Origin: Salvelinus alpinus
Taxonomy: Eukaryota > Chordata > Actinopteri > Salmoniformes > Salmonidae
Reading direction: 5' to 3'
Assembly: GCF_045679555.1 (NCBI RefSeq)
Contig: NC_092100.1
Coordinates: 33,605,106-33,669,105 of the forward strand
Length of the DNA: 64,000 nucleotides
Part shown: in pieces, positions 1-11,446 of the stretch
Position numbering within the stretch: the first letter of the stretch is position 1
Layout of the letters: every line of letters starts with the position of its first letter
The notes under the pieces: model-generated
The model's database searches: none
Seen by the model: the letters and a program-made list of their open reading frames with translations, nothing else
Told to the model about the DNA's origin: nothing
Position numbers and translations under genes: made by a program

Positions 1-151
1 AAAGTGTCCCATGTTGCCTGGTGCGTTGTCTTCAGGAACAGTATCCATTCTCCTCTTTGCTGCCGGATTGGTGTTGATCTTTGTGACTAACGTCAAAGAT
101 CATTTGAATAAAGTGGCCTATAAACTGCTTCTCCATAGAAATCCCTGATCT
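1..151. other. Unassigned edge sequence
   Basis: No gene seen. The last ~25 bases (about 127-150, reading CTGCTTCTCC then GAAATCCC and GATC) resemble 10095-10122, so this edge may be one end of a dispersed repeat that was split by the LINE/LTR insertion that follows. The rest is unassigned. Confidence 0.4.
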
Positions 152-1102
152 AAATCAAATCAAATCAAATCAAATTGTATTGGTCACATACAGATATTTA
201 GCAAATGTTATTGCGGGTGTAGAGAAATGCTTGTGTTCCTAGCTCCAGCAGTGCAGTAGCGTATTATGCACAACAATACACACAAATCTATAAGGGCACA
301 GGGCGAGACCAGATGCAGACACGGGAGGCAGATGGTTAGATTCTCTGATATTTATTAGTATCCAAGGGGCAGGCAAGAGAATGGTCGTGGACAGGCAAAA
401 GATCATAACAAGGTCAGAGTCCAGGAGGTACAGAGTAGTAGGCAGGCTCGAGGTCAGGGCAGGCAGTATGGTCAGGCAGGCGGGTTCAGAGTCAAGGCAG
501 GCAAGGGTCAAAACCGGGAGGACTAGCAAAAAAAGCGGGAGCATGGAGTAACACGCTGGTTGACTTGACAAAACAAGACGAACTGGCACAGACAGCCAGA
601 AAACACAGGTATAAATACCCAGGGGATAATGGGGAAGATGGGCGACACCTAGAGGGGGTTGAGACAAGCACAAGGACAGGTGAAACAGATCAGGGTGTGA
701 CAAAATCTGAAAGTAAAATAATGTAATTAAGAAATATATAAATTTTAGATCGAGCGATGTCGGAGTGGCATTGACTAAACTACAGTAGAATAGAATACAG
801 TATATACATATGAGATGAGTAAAGCAGTATGTAAACATAATTTAAACATTATTAGAGTGACTAGTGTTCCATTATTAAAGTGGCCAGTGATTCCAGGTCT
901 ATGTATACAAGGCAGGAACCTCAAAGGTGCAGGGTTGCGTAACCGAGTGGAAGCCGGCTAGTGAGAGATAGATAAGATAGAAGCTGTTTATCAGTCTCTC
1001 GGTTCCAGCTTTGATGCACCTGTACTCACCGCTCTTTCTGGATGATAACGGGGTGAACAGACTGTGGCTCGGGTGGTTGTTGTCCTTGATGATCTTTTTG
1101 TC
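152..1102 (-). mobile_element. LINE 3' UTR fragment (RSg-1/L2-like), broken by a solo LTR
   Basis: A tandem (AAATC)n tract at about 153-176 is followed by TTGTATTGGTCACATAC and GAGAAATGCTTGTG, the hallmark 3' end of salmonid RSg-1-type LINEs read on the minus strand. Past the LTR the text continues as LINE 3' untranslated sequence (for example TCAGTCTCTCGG, GATGCACCTGTACTCACC, TGGCTCGGGTGGTTGTTG at 990-1082). No reverse transcriptase remains, so this is a 5'-truncated copy. An LTR (290-702) is inserted in it and is younger. Family assignment is by recognition. Confidence 0.75.
290..702 (-). mobile_element. Solo LTR inserted in the LINE fragment
   Basis: Read on the minus strand it starts TGTCACACCCTGATCTG, has a TATA-like GTATTTATACC (around 606-617) and a polyadenylation-type AATAAA near 350-357. 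The flanks AAATCT at 284-289 and 703-708 match, a candidate 6-bp target-site duplication. No internal region is attached, so it is a solo LTR. The inner edge does not end in a clean CA, so the left boundary is approximate. Reading frames across it are incidental. Confidence 0.65.
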
Positions 1103-3179
1103 GCGACAAACTATTCATGTGCAAGCTGTCAAATCAAAGGCACTCATCTGATGTAAAGTCGTTTTTTATGAAAATTTCACAAGGTCGTAGTAATGACAGT
1201 TTCATCTACATTGTTTTGACGTTGTTTCGAATCTTGGCATTGCTTTTAGATTTCGAGAAGATTTTCGAAGATACATATATTTTTATTAACTAGTATGATG
1301 GGAAATTCATTTAAATATCAAGAGAGAAAATAGATTAAAAGTGAAATAAAAATGTAATAATAAAAAAATGACACCAATCTGAAAAGGCACATTTCTCATG
1401 GGGGAGTTAAAGGGCAGGTGCTCTATCTGTACACTTGCCTGGGTGTTCCTATTCGGCGAATACAGCTGCGAACTTCCTATTTCCTAGGTGTGACATCAGA
1501 AATCTGACTTTGTTTGATTCATGCGATTTTTGGTTGGAACAATTCTTCAACCAATAAGATTTTAGCTAGCTTGATAAGCTAGCTAACATTTCTAATAGTA
1601 AAGGTGGCTAGCTTGCCTAACATTGACAATATGGTCAAACTAACTACACAATCCATATTGATAAGGTTGTAGTTGTCAAAAACAGATTTGTTGTCATTTG
1701 GATGAAAAGGTAAATGGTCAGTGGTTAAACATTACAACTCGGCAACTTGACTCGGGAAACAATTTTCAATGGCAGGGGAAAGCGGCATACAGCACGGCTT
1801 GGAACGTGGTTTGTCAAATCAGCATCCAGGATCCAAACAAAACGTTTTACAACAAATGATATGTAACTACAATTTTATTACAAAGGATACACTTGCAATT
1901 ATAATGCACCTACTCAGGAGAAAGCAAGTTAATGTAAAGTTAAATAACTTTCAATGACTATGTAGTTACAATTTAACAGCAATTTTGCACAGGAGAATTA
2001 GGTATAACCCTTTTAGTTACATTGTACTTACAATATAACAATCTTTAACAATCAACTCTGTTATTACAATGTAAAGTGAAATTACTTTTTAGTGATTATG
2101 TAACAATCACTGCAGTCAATAGGCTAACCAGGAAAAATTAGGAGATAGAAGAATGGATATACTTAACAGAATATCGGTTTGACTTTTGTTTAATGGATAA
2201 AAAATGATCATATTCAAACCATTCAAATTTTATTCCCTATTTCAGACGCTCAGCAATAATTACTTTAGTGAGTAAAAAAGGTTGGTAAATTTAATAGCTA
2301 GCATTCCCCTATTAATTCACTAATGTAGCTAGCTAGCAAGTAGCTAGCTAATCTCAATGTCAACGCATTTTCCAACTATGTCAAAACATTTGACAAATCG
2401 TCATTAAACTCATGAAACATTTAGTTAATAATGTTATTTAATGATTTGAGACTTACATTGTAGTTTTTCTCAGTGGTGTATATTCATGGATGCCAACGGA
2501 AGCCAGGCTTCCTAAAATATTTGACCAATAAAATAAATAAATAATAAAACTATTGATTTCGTCTTCCAGTGTTTTCATAATTTTCCTTCAATTCACTGAA
2601 TCTATCTGGAGAAATCATCAGAGCGAGGGAAACAGCGCCCATCTGTCTCTTGTAGCCCATATATCTGATGCTGTCTGGACAAATAGAGTATGACATGTTG
2701 CCGTCGTAGCATTTGATTGATTGATGCCAGCAAGCATTTGGCCTCCCTTGATAAAAATAATGAAAAGAATAGCCAATCATCGTTGAGCTGAGCTCAACTG
2801 TGGGTAGTTCTGGCACAGCAAAACCACCCCCAAGGGAGGCCAGTTGTGATTTGGCTTCACACCAATCTAATCACATCAAATGCAAAACATAATTGTCAGA
2901 AACTAGTGTCTGTTTCTGGTCTCCTTGTGTTTTTGTCCTGCTGTAGCTAGCTAGCTAAATCTGCCCTTTCCTAAGCCATCGATGGAGATGGGGATTTGGA
3001 CTTATTGTTTGACTTAATTCTCTGTCAAGGCCAACGATTATAGTGGCAATTCTGATCTAACCATAACTTCATACATTGTGCCCCTGGCCTGAGACAATTG
3101 AAGTTCAATATGTAGACTAGATGTAGCCTCACATTAACTACTGTAGCTAGCTAACTTAGCTGGTTCATTATTGCCCATG
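1103..3179. other. AT-rich unassigned stretch with dispersed-repeat pieces
   Basis: No gene supported. Segment 1112-1215 (TCAAATCAAAGGCACT, TTTCACAAGGTCGTAGTAATG) is similar to 10216-10335, so both belong to a dispersed repeat of unknown type. Segment about 2470-2880 (GCCAACGGAAGCCAGGCTTC and following) also looks like recurrent salmonid repeat DNA, by recognition only. TAGCTAGC motifs are frequent (1565-1600, 2330-2350, 2945-2955). Confidence 0.35.
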
Positions 3180-3485
3180 CAAGGTAATAGCCGGAGCAGT
3201 TTAATTGCAAAATCAACTGCATAAAGAATAACAAACATGGGTACAAAACCCGTCGGCACCAGTAAACATGCACAAGCACTTACAACAAACAATTCCACAC
3301 AAAGACATGGGGGGAACAGAGGGTTAAATACACAACAATAAATGAGGGAAATGAAAACCAGGTGTGTAGGAAAACAAGAAAAAACAAATGGAAAATTAAA
3401 AGTGGATCGATGATGGCAAGAAGACCGGCGACGCCGACCGCCGACCGAACAAGGAGAGGAACCGACTTCGGTGGAAGTCGTGACA
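3180..3485 (-). repeat. 3' LTR of the gypsy element
   Basis: On the minus strand it starts TGTCACGACTTCCACCG at 3485, with a TATA-like TATTTAACCC (complement of 3321-3330) and an ATTAAA-type polyadenylation signal near 3200. It aligns with the solo LTR at 16918-17310 for most of its length but diverges near the 3' end, so the ~3180 boundary is a guess. A long open frame crosses it with no protein meaning. Confidence 0.75.
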
Positions 3486-3498
3486 GTACCCCCCCTTG
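3486..3498 (-). promoter_or_regulatory. Polypurine tract (plus-strand primer) of the gypsy element
   Basis: Directly upstream of the 3' LTR on the minus strand is a purine run of two A and seven G followed by TAC, abutting TGTCACG. Position and composition fit the primer for second-strand synthesis in LTR retrotransposons. Confidence 0.7.
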
Positions 3499-6400
3499 AT
3501 GCGCGGCTCCAGCAGCGCGCCGACACCGGCCTTGGGGACGACCCGGAGGGTGAGGTGCAGGGCGATCCGGATGGAGACAGTGGAACTCCCGCAGCATTGA
3601 AGGGTCCAACAAGTCCTCCAACGGAACCCAGCATCTCTACTCCGGACCGTACCCCTCCCAGTCCACGAGGTACAGTATGGATCGAACGGAGTACGCCGGG
3701 GCCCCCTCGATGTCCAGAGGGGTTGGAGGAACCTCCCGCACTTTAGACTCCTGGAGCGGTCCAGCCACCACCGGCCTGAGGAGAGACACATGGAACGAGG
3801 GGTTAATACGGTAATCGGGGGGAAGCTGTAACCTGTAACTCACCCTGTTCAGTCTCCCCAGGACTTTAAATGGCCCCACAAACCGCGGACCCAGCTTCCA
3901 GCAGGGCAGGCAGAGGGACAGGTTTCGGGTCGAGTGCCAGACCCGGTCCCCCGGTACGAACACCGGGGCCTCACTGCGGTGACGGTCTGCGTTGGCTTTC
4001 TGGCGCAGCACGGCGCGCTGAAGGTGAACACCGCAGGAGCCTCGGTCTGACTCTGATGCCAAGGAGCCAGAACCGGCTGATACCCCAGTACGTACTGGAA
4101 GGGGGAGAGGTTAGTGCAGGAGTGGCGGAGCGAGTTCTGGGCCATCTCTGCCCAGGGCACGAACGCCGCCCACTCCCCCGGCCAGTCCTGGCAATAAGAC
4201 CGCAGAAACCTACCCACATCCTGGTTAACTCTCTCCACCTGCCCGTTACTCTCGGGGTGAAAACCAGAGGTAAGGCTGATCGAGACCCCCAGACGTTCCA
4301 TGAAGGCACTCCAGACACTTAAAGTGATCTGGGGACCCCGATCAAACACTGTGTCCTCAGGGACCCCGTAGTGCTGGAAGACGTGTGTAAACAAGGCCTC
4401 CGCAGTCTGTAGGGCCGTAGGGAGACCAGGTAGAGGGAGGAGACGACAGGACTTAGAAAAACGGTCCACAACAACCAGGATCGTGTTGTTACCCTGTGAG
4501 GGAGGAAGATCGGTAAGGAAATCCACCGACAGGTGCGACCAAGGCCGTTGTGGAACGGGTAAGGGGTGTAGCTTACCTCTGGGCAGGTGCCTAGGAGCCT
4601 TACACTGGGCGCACACCGAGCAGGAGGAAACATAAACCCTCACGTCCTTAGCCAAAGTGGGCTACCAGTACTTCCCACTCAGACAGCGCACCGTCCGGCC
4701 GATGCCTGGATGACCAGAGGAGGGTGACGTGTGGGCCCAATAGATCAGCCGGTCACGGACAGCAGACGGAACATTCTGACGCCCAGTGGGACACTGGAGG
4801 GGAATGGGCTCTGCACGTAGCGCCTGCTCAATGTCCGCGTCCAGCTCCCACACTACCGGCGCCACCAGGCAGGAGTCCGGGAGTATGGGGGTGGGATCCA
4901 TGGGCCACTCCTCTGTGTCATACAGCCGGGACAGTGCATCTGCCTTCACGTTCTGGGAACCTGTTCTGTAAGAAAGGGTGAAAACAAAACGGGTGAAAAC
5001 ATGGCCCACCTTGCCTGGCGAGTGTTCAGTCTCGTCGCCGCCTGGATCTACTCCAGATTGCGGTGGTCAGTCCAGATAAGAAAAGGGTGTTTATTCCGCT
5101 CAAGCCAATGTCTCCACTCCTTCAAAGCCTTGACGACAGCCAACAGCTCCCGGTCCCCCACGTCATAGTTTCGCTTCGTCGGGCTGAGCTTCCGCGAGAA
5201 GGCACAGAGGCGGAGCTTCGGTGATGTACCCGAGAGCTGAGAGAGCACGGCTCCTATCCCAGCCTCGGACGTGTCTACCTTCACTATGAACGCCAAAGAG
5301 GGATCCGGATGGGCCAGCACGGGAGCCGAGGTAAACAGAGCCCTCAGGTGACCAAAAGCCCTGTCCGCCTCAGCCGACCACTGCAAACGTACCGGTCACC
5401 CCTTCAGCAGTGAGGTAATGGGAGCCACTACCTGACCAAAACCCCGGATAAACCTCCAGTAGTAATTGGCAAACCCTAGAAACTGCTGCACCTCCTTTAC
5501 CGTGGTGGGAGTCGGCCAATTACGCACGTCTGAAATGCGGTCACTCTCCATCTCCACCCCTGAGGTGGAAATGCGGTACCCTAGGAAGGAGACGGATTGT
5601 TGGAAGAACAGGCATTTCTCAGCCTTGACGTACAGGTCATGCTCCAACAGACGACCAAGCACCCTGCACACCAGGGACACATGCTTGGCGCGTGTTTCGG
5701 AGTATATCAGAATGTCATCAATACACACCACTACACCCTGCCTGTGCAGGTCCCTGAAAATCTCATCTACAAAGGCTTGGAAGACTGACGGAGCATTCAT
5801 CAACCCGTATGGCATGACGAGGTACTCATAATGCCCTGAGGTAGTACTGAAAGCCGTCTTCCACTCGTCTCCCTCCCGGATACGCACCAGGTTGTAAGCG
5901 CTCCTGAGATCTAGTTTGGTGAAGAAGCGCGCCCCGCGCATTGACTCAATCGCTGTGGCTATGAGAGGTAGCGGGTAACTGTACCTCACAGTGATCTGGT
6001 TGAGACCTCAATAGTCAATACACGGGCGCAGACCTCCCTCCTTCTTCACAAAAAATAAACTTGAGGAGGCGGGTGAAGTGGAGGACCGAATGTACCCCTG
6101 ACGCAGGGATTCGGAGACATATGTTTCCATAACCGCCGTCTCCGCCTGTGACACGGGATACACGTGACTCCTGGGAAGTGCAGCGCCTACCAGGAGATCT
6201 ATCGCACAATACCCCCGTCGATGAGGTGGTAATTGAGTCGCCTTCTTTTTCAGGAGGCGAGAGCCAAATCGGCATATTCAGGGGGAATGCGCATGGTGGA
6301 GACCTGGTCTGGACTTTCCACCGTAGTAGCAACAACAGAAACCCCTAAACACTTACCTGAGCACTCTCGCGACCACCCCGTGAGAGCCCTCTGTGGCCAA

Positions 6401-6692
6401 GAAACAGTGGGGTTGTGACAGACTAACCAGGGTAGGCCCAGCACCATGGGAAACACAGGAGAATCAATAATGAAGAGGTGACTCCTGGGAAGTGCAGCGT
6501 CTACCAGGAGATTTATCGCACAACCCCCCCGTCGATGCGGTGGTAATTGAGTCGCCCTTTTTTTTGAGAAGGCGATAGCCAAATCGGCATATTCAGGGGG
6601 AATGCGCATGGTGGAGACCTGGTCTGGACTTTCCACCGTAGCGGGGAAAACTGAGGATAAGTGACATACAAAACATGTGTGCAACAGAGGGC
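3499..6692 (-). pseudogene. gypsy pol polyprotein (protease remnant, RT, RNase H, integrase, chromodomain)
   Basis: Reverse transcriptase is at about 5400-6010, with LDLRSAYN and the catalytic box CIDDILIY. RNase H is at 5048-5386 ([12 protein letters not shown]). The integrase zinc-binding part is near 4620-4700 (CSVCAQC), and its core at 4060-4560 keeps [14 protein letters not shown] and [10 protein letters not shown], consistent with D, D and E. A chromodomain-like stretch with DWEGYGPE ends near 3637. In-frame stops are at 6008-6010, 5396-5398, 5048-5050, 4662-4664 and 3637-3639. There is a frame change near 4050. The protease active-site part is missing and its place is taken by a duplicated segment (6478-6641). 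The product would have been the replication and integration polyprotein; this copy cannot make it. Confidence 0.9.
6164..6641 (-). repeat. Imperfect direct duplication inside the gypsy pol
   Basis: The stretches 6164-6327 and 6478-6641 are near copies with a 314-bp offset (both contain GACTCCTGGGAAGTGCAGCG and GCATATTCAGGGGGAATGCG). They encode the protease-RT linker twice (both contain [20 protein letters not shown] on the minus strand). The upstream copy sits where the protease N-terminus should be. Confidence 0.85.
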
Positions 6693-8089
6693 TTAGTGAG
6701 AATGGTGCCGGCTCACCTGGGGTGACACCAGAGTGCCCTGCCTGCTGCCTCGATCCCCAGAGGAACCAACCCGGCACCGACCGGCAGTGTGACCTCTGCG
6801 GCCACAGATGGTGCACGAGACGGAACCTCCTCCGGTCTCCTTGCGCACAGCACCTCCCAGCTCCATGGGCCTTGGAGCGGTGGTGCTGGGGAATGGACCC
6901 GACAGACTCTGCTCTGGACGTCCGCGGGTAGCCAGCAGGTTATCCAACCGAATTGACAGGTCCACCAGCTGGTCAAAGGTGAGGGTGGTGTCCCTGCAGG
7001 CCAACTCCCGACGGACGTCCTCGTGCAAACTGCAGTGATCGTGGTCGATCAGGGCCCTGTCGTTCCATCCCGCGCCGGCGGCCAGGGTCCGAAAGTCCAT
7101 AGCGAACTCCTGGGCGCTCCTCATCCCCTGCCTCAGATGGTAGAGACATTCACCTGCCGCTCTACCCTCGGGCGGGTGGTCGAAGACTGCCCGGAAATGG
7201 CAGGTGAAATCCTCGAAATGGTCCAGCGCCGCATCTCCTTCTCCCCACACGCCGTTGGCCCACTCCAGGGCTTTCCTTGAGAGGCACGAGACGAGGGTGA
7301 ACACCATCTCACGGCCCGAAGGAGCCGGGTGAACGGTTGCCAGGTAGAGATCCAGCTGCAATAGGAAACCCTGGCAGCGTGCAGCCGTCCCGTCGTACTC
7401 CCGGGGAAGGACGAGATGAATCCCACTGGGACCGGGTGAAGGGGAGGCGAGTAGATGGCGCAGCCGGCCGCACTGTGGCGCAGTGGTCTAGGGCACTGCA
7501 TCGCAGTGCTAGCTGCGCCACCAGAGTCTCTGGGTTCGCGCCCAGGCTGGGCTGGGTTCGCGCCCAGGCTCTGTCGCAGCCGGCCGCAACCGGGAGATCC
7601 GTGGGGCGACGCACAATTGGCATAGCGTCGTCCGGGTTAGGGAGGGTTTGGCCGGTAGGGAGGGTTTGGCCGGTAGGGATATCCTTGTCTCAGTATGTAA
7701 AAAATAATTAAAATAAAATAAAATAAAAATTGTAATAAAATGTATGCACTCTACTGTAAATCGCTCTGGATAAGAGCGTCTGCTCTTGGCCGGTAGGGAT
7801 ATCCTTGTCTCAGTATGTAAAAAAAATTTAAAATAAAATGTATGCACTCTACTGTAAGTCGCTCTGGATAAGAGCGTCTGCTAAATGACTAAAATGTAAA
7901 ATGTAAAATGAGTAGAGGTGGCCCTGGTTATGCTGGTGGAGGCGCTGGAGGAACTCCCTGTCTCTCCCAGCGGTCCATGATTTGGACGACGCGGTCCATG
8001 GCGGCGCCGAGATGGTGGATCATCGCCCCTTGCTCCTGGACACGCTCCTCAAACCCTATACCAGGGGCACCTGCTCCTGCTGACTCCAT
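6693..8089 (-). pseudogene. gypsy gag, split by a SINE
   Basis: The start ATG lies at 8087-8089, just after the LTR remnant, and opens MESAGAGAPGIGFEERV. The frame runs to about 7910, is interrupted by a SINE (7456-7909), and resumes at 7455 with capsid-like sequence (residues such as QGMRSAQEFAMDFRTLAAGA). It ends in a CCHC zinc knuckle, CTICGRRGHTAGRC, at about 6770-6811. Gag would coat the retrotransposon RNA; the zinc knuckle binds nucleic acid. Gag and pol appear to lie in neighbouring regions without a clear intact junction. Confidence 0.85.
7456..7909 (+). mobile_element. tRNA-derived SINE inserted in gypsy gag
   Basis: The tRNA-like head has box A TGGCGCAGTGG at 7476-7486 and two box B copies, GGTTCGCGCCC, at 7533-7543 and 7555-7565. 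The body contains GACGCACAATTGGCATAGCG and GTCGTCCGGGTTAGG. The tail GCTCTGGATAAGAGCGTCTG occurs twice (about 7763 and 7861), ending in ATG/TAAA repeats. Flanks GAGTAGA at 7449-7455 and 7910-7916 match, a candidate target-site duplication. It is younger than the gypsy insertion and opposite in orientation. Confidence 0.85.
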
Positions 8090-8258
8090 ATTGTGGTGTG
8101 TAATTCTGTAAGGGGTGTGTAACTGGTGGCAGGGAGGAAAACAAGACAAAACAAATGGAAAATGAAAAGTGGATCGATGATGGCAAGAAGACCGGCAACG
8201 CCGACCGCCAAACGCCGCCCGGACAAGGAGAGGAACCGACTTCGGTGGAAGTCGTGAC
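8090..8258 (-). repeat. 5' LTR remnant of the gypsy element
   Basis: Starts TGTCACGACTTCCACCG at 8258 and matches the 3' LTR to about 8136, then jumps to CCTGCCACC-like text that resembles the last part of the solo LTR at 16918-17310, and reaches gag at 8089. The middle of the LTR, including the promoter, is deleted. The right flank is CTAGC (8259-8263); no matching left flank was found. Confidence 0.75.
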
Positions 8259-9348
<1,090 letters not shown>

Positions 9349-9359
9349 TGCTGTAGGTC

Positions 9360-9532
9360 CCTCAAACTCAACGCTGGACCGCGAGGCCAGTTCCACTGTG
9401 TTTTTTCATTGTTCCCCTCTAATTAGGGACTGATTTAGACCTGGGACACTAGGTGGATGCAATTAATTATCAGGTACTGCAGAACAGAAAACCAGCAGGC
9501 TCCGGCCCTCGTAGGGTTAGAGTTAAATACCC
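9360..9532 (-). mobile_element. hAT-like non-autonomous DNA element
   Basis: The ends form an imperfect inverted pair: left CCTCAAACTC, right GAGTTAAATACCCCTG (reverse complement CAGGGGTATTTAACTC). The element is flanked by TGCTGTAGGTC on both sides (about 9349-9359 and 9533-9543), which contains an 8-bp-type hAT duplication with ambiguous edges. Internal text such as TTTAGACCTGGGACACTAGG and AACCAGCAGGCTCCGG is familiar from fish repeats. There is no transposase. Confidence 0.7.
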
Positions 9533-9543
9533 CTGCTGTAGGT

Positions 9544-10094
9544 CATGCTCTCCGGTTTTGTGATGAAACAAACTTATGTGTGGTTGAATTTATTCCTCCA
9601 CTGTGTGAATGCTGTCTTTTTGCCTCGGCTTTATTGTATATCACAGTGGCGTATGAACAAATGGGTTATATAACAAACAACACAATTATCTCAACATAAG
9701 TTGTAATATGGCTTTTTTTCCTGGCTTGGCTTCCTCAGTGAATTTACCCATGCACCGCTACTACTTTTTCACATCACAAACCTTTAAAAACAGCACAAAT
9801 TAGGAGACAGAATCAGCATGTTGCGCAGAGTGTTTTCTATTTGGGCTGCAGAGGAAAGTGTGAGAGGTCAGTTTGACGCTACTTCCTGATGTCAGCCTAG
9901 TGTTCTTCTGGCTTCTTATTTTTCTTTTGATTTTAATGTGGAAACGTACAGTATCAGTCATGAAATAGTGAACAAATTGGTTAACTTACATTTTTTGTGA
10001 GTTTTTGGGAGGATTGTTTCAGAAACAATGACTGCTCTCTCTCCTCTGCAATGCAACATCAAATACATTAAGTACAGTATAAAGAAAGGCAGAA
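9544..10094. other. Unassigned
   Basis: No gene or strong repeat seen. GGCTTGGCTTCCTCAGTGAA at about 9724-9743 is weakly like the 2480-2510 dispersed-repeat text. Confidence 0.35.
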
Positions 10095-10335
10095 TCTGCT
10101 TCTCCATTAGAAATCCCAGATCACACTTGTAGGCAATGACATGGCGACGTTAGCTAGCACAGCACATGTGCATAAACACGTCATCGGTTCTAACTGTGGT
10201 GTCGCACTGAACTGTGCATATGCAGGCCATCAAATCAAAGGCACTCCTTCAATATAAAGTTGTTTGAAATAAATGAAAACTTGTCTGTTTGTCACTTTCA
10301 CAAGGTTGTCATAATGACAGTTTCAGCTACTTAAG
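10095..10335. repeat. Dispersed repeat of unknown class
   Basis: Similar to the two parts 127-150 and 1112-1215 near the window start: CTGCTTCTCCATTAGAAATC, ATCAAATCAAAGGCACTCC and CTTTCACAAGGTTGTCATAA recur there. The copy here is contiguous while the other is interrupted by a LINE, so this gives the pre-insertion arrangement. No coding capacity seen. Confidence 0.55.
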
Positions 10336-10384
10336 ACATTGGCTCCAATCTAGGTTTTGTTTTTTGGAAAATTAACGATTTAGG

Positions 10385-10542
10385 AGGAATCTATGTGGAA
10401 GTTGTGCCCCTGCACAGAGTGAATCCATGCAACTTATTATGTGACTTGTTAAGCAACATTAATAAATGTTAAATTCCGGCTGTAACACAACAAAATGTGG
10501 GGAAAAATCAAGGGTGTGAATACTTTCTCAAGGCACTGTATG
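10385..10542. mobile_element. Tc1-like transposon end (single terminal fragment)
   Basis: The right end, ACACAACAAAATGTGG then GGTGTGAATACTTTCTCAAG and GGCACTGTA, is the typical terminal sequence of a salmonid Tc1-like family. Only this end is recognised; the partner repeat and transposase are not seen. Left limit approximate. Confidence 0.6.
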
Positions 10543-10546
10543 TAGA

Positions 10547-11250
10547 AAAAGGAAAAATACCAAATGCATGCCCAAACTAAAGACTCAAAAACAGACAAAA
10601 GGCCTCATGCTTTGCAAGCTGGGACACTGACTGACCTTATTTGTCAGCACCTGATGTGCTCATCAACTAGTCTCGGCATCTGGACAAGGTTGCTGCTGCC
10701 CCCTGGGGGAATGGAGTGTGGAAGTGATAGTGAGCTGTTGTGTGCTGTCTAAACTGCCTAACCTATCCCATAACAGTGCATTATAAATACAAGTGTATCC
10801 ATTTTTAACAACATTGTAGCAACATAGCATTTGATTCAATATACCCTTTGAATCTGGTTATAACATCGAAAAAACTACTGAAAACAAGCTGTAGGTAACG
10901 GTAAGGTGTGCCTTGTTACCAGGTCCTAGGCTATTTACATCATTAGATCAAGATAGTATCAGCCCTGGGATTACCTGTGGATTTGATGGTAGCGGCAATT
11001 TTGTTGGCTTTATTAACATGATAATTCACAGGTGACTTTCAAAAAAGTACTTACAAAACAGTACTTATATAGTGAAACAAGAAAACTGTTTAATAACCTT
11101 ACTAGTTGCACATGTGGAATAACCTTCAGCAAGTGGATGTGTAATTACACAGTCCTTGCTCCAATGAAGGGATAATTCCCTCGAAGCCGGTGTTTGTAGG
11201 ATATATTGGCACAGGTGTTATTAGGCCCGAGACGAAGTCGAGGCAAAGAG
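10547..11250. other. Unassigned
   Basis: No gene or recognised element. Moderately AT-rich. Confidence 0.4.
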
Positions 11251-11251
11251 T

Positions 11252-11446
11252 GGCAACTTTGAAGAATCTAAAATCTAAAATATATTTTGATTTGTTTAAA
11301 ACTTTTATGGTTACTACATGATTCCATATGTGTTATTATATAGTTTTGATGTCTTCACTATCATTATATAATGTAGAAAATAGTAAAAAATAAAGAAAAA
11401 CCCTTGAATGAGTAGGTGTTCTAAAACTTTTCACCGGTAGTGTATT
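11252..11446. mobile_element. Tc1-like transposon end (single terminal fragment)
   Basis: The sequence ACTTTGAAGAATCTAAAATC through GATTCCATATGTGTTATTAT to AAAGAAAAACCCTTGAATGA and ACTTTTCACCGGTAGTGTAT is the 3' non-coding end and terminal inverted repeat of a common salmonid Tc1-like transposon. The body is absent. Confidence 0.75.

Larger units (their letters stand above)
3180..8258 (-). mobile_element. Decayed Ty3/gypsy (chromodomain-type) LTR retrotransposon
   Basis: On the minus strand the order is 5' LTR remnant (8258-8090), gag, protease remnant, reverse transcriptase, RNase H, integrase, chromodomain-like tail, polypurine tract, 3' LTR. Both LTR copies begin TGTCACGACTTCCACCGAAG at 8258 and 3485 and share the next ~115 bp. 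The 5' LTR has lost most of its middle and 3' part. Pol carries at least five in-frame stops, and gag is split by a SINE. The left limit is approximate because the LTR end diverges. A solo LTR of a close relative lies at 16918-17310. Confidence 0.9.

Noticed and set aside
239..838. 199-codon minus-strand frame
   Set aside because: Crosses a solo LTR and LINE 3' UTR; composition and position fit an incidental LTR frame.
3134..3634. 166-codon minus-strand frame
   Set aside because: Lies across the gypsy 3' LTR and the chromodomain tail in a wrong frame.
3870..4322. 150-codon plus-strand frame
   Set aside because: Antisense shadow of the gypsy integrase region.
7475..7566. tRNA gene
   Set aside because: Boxes A and B are present but the sequence cannot fold as a full tRNA, has a duplicated box B, and continues into a SINE body and tail.
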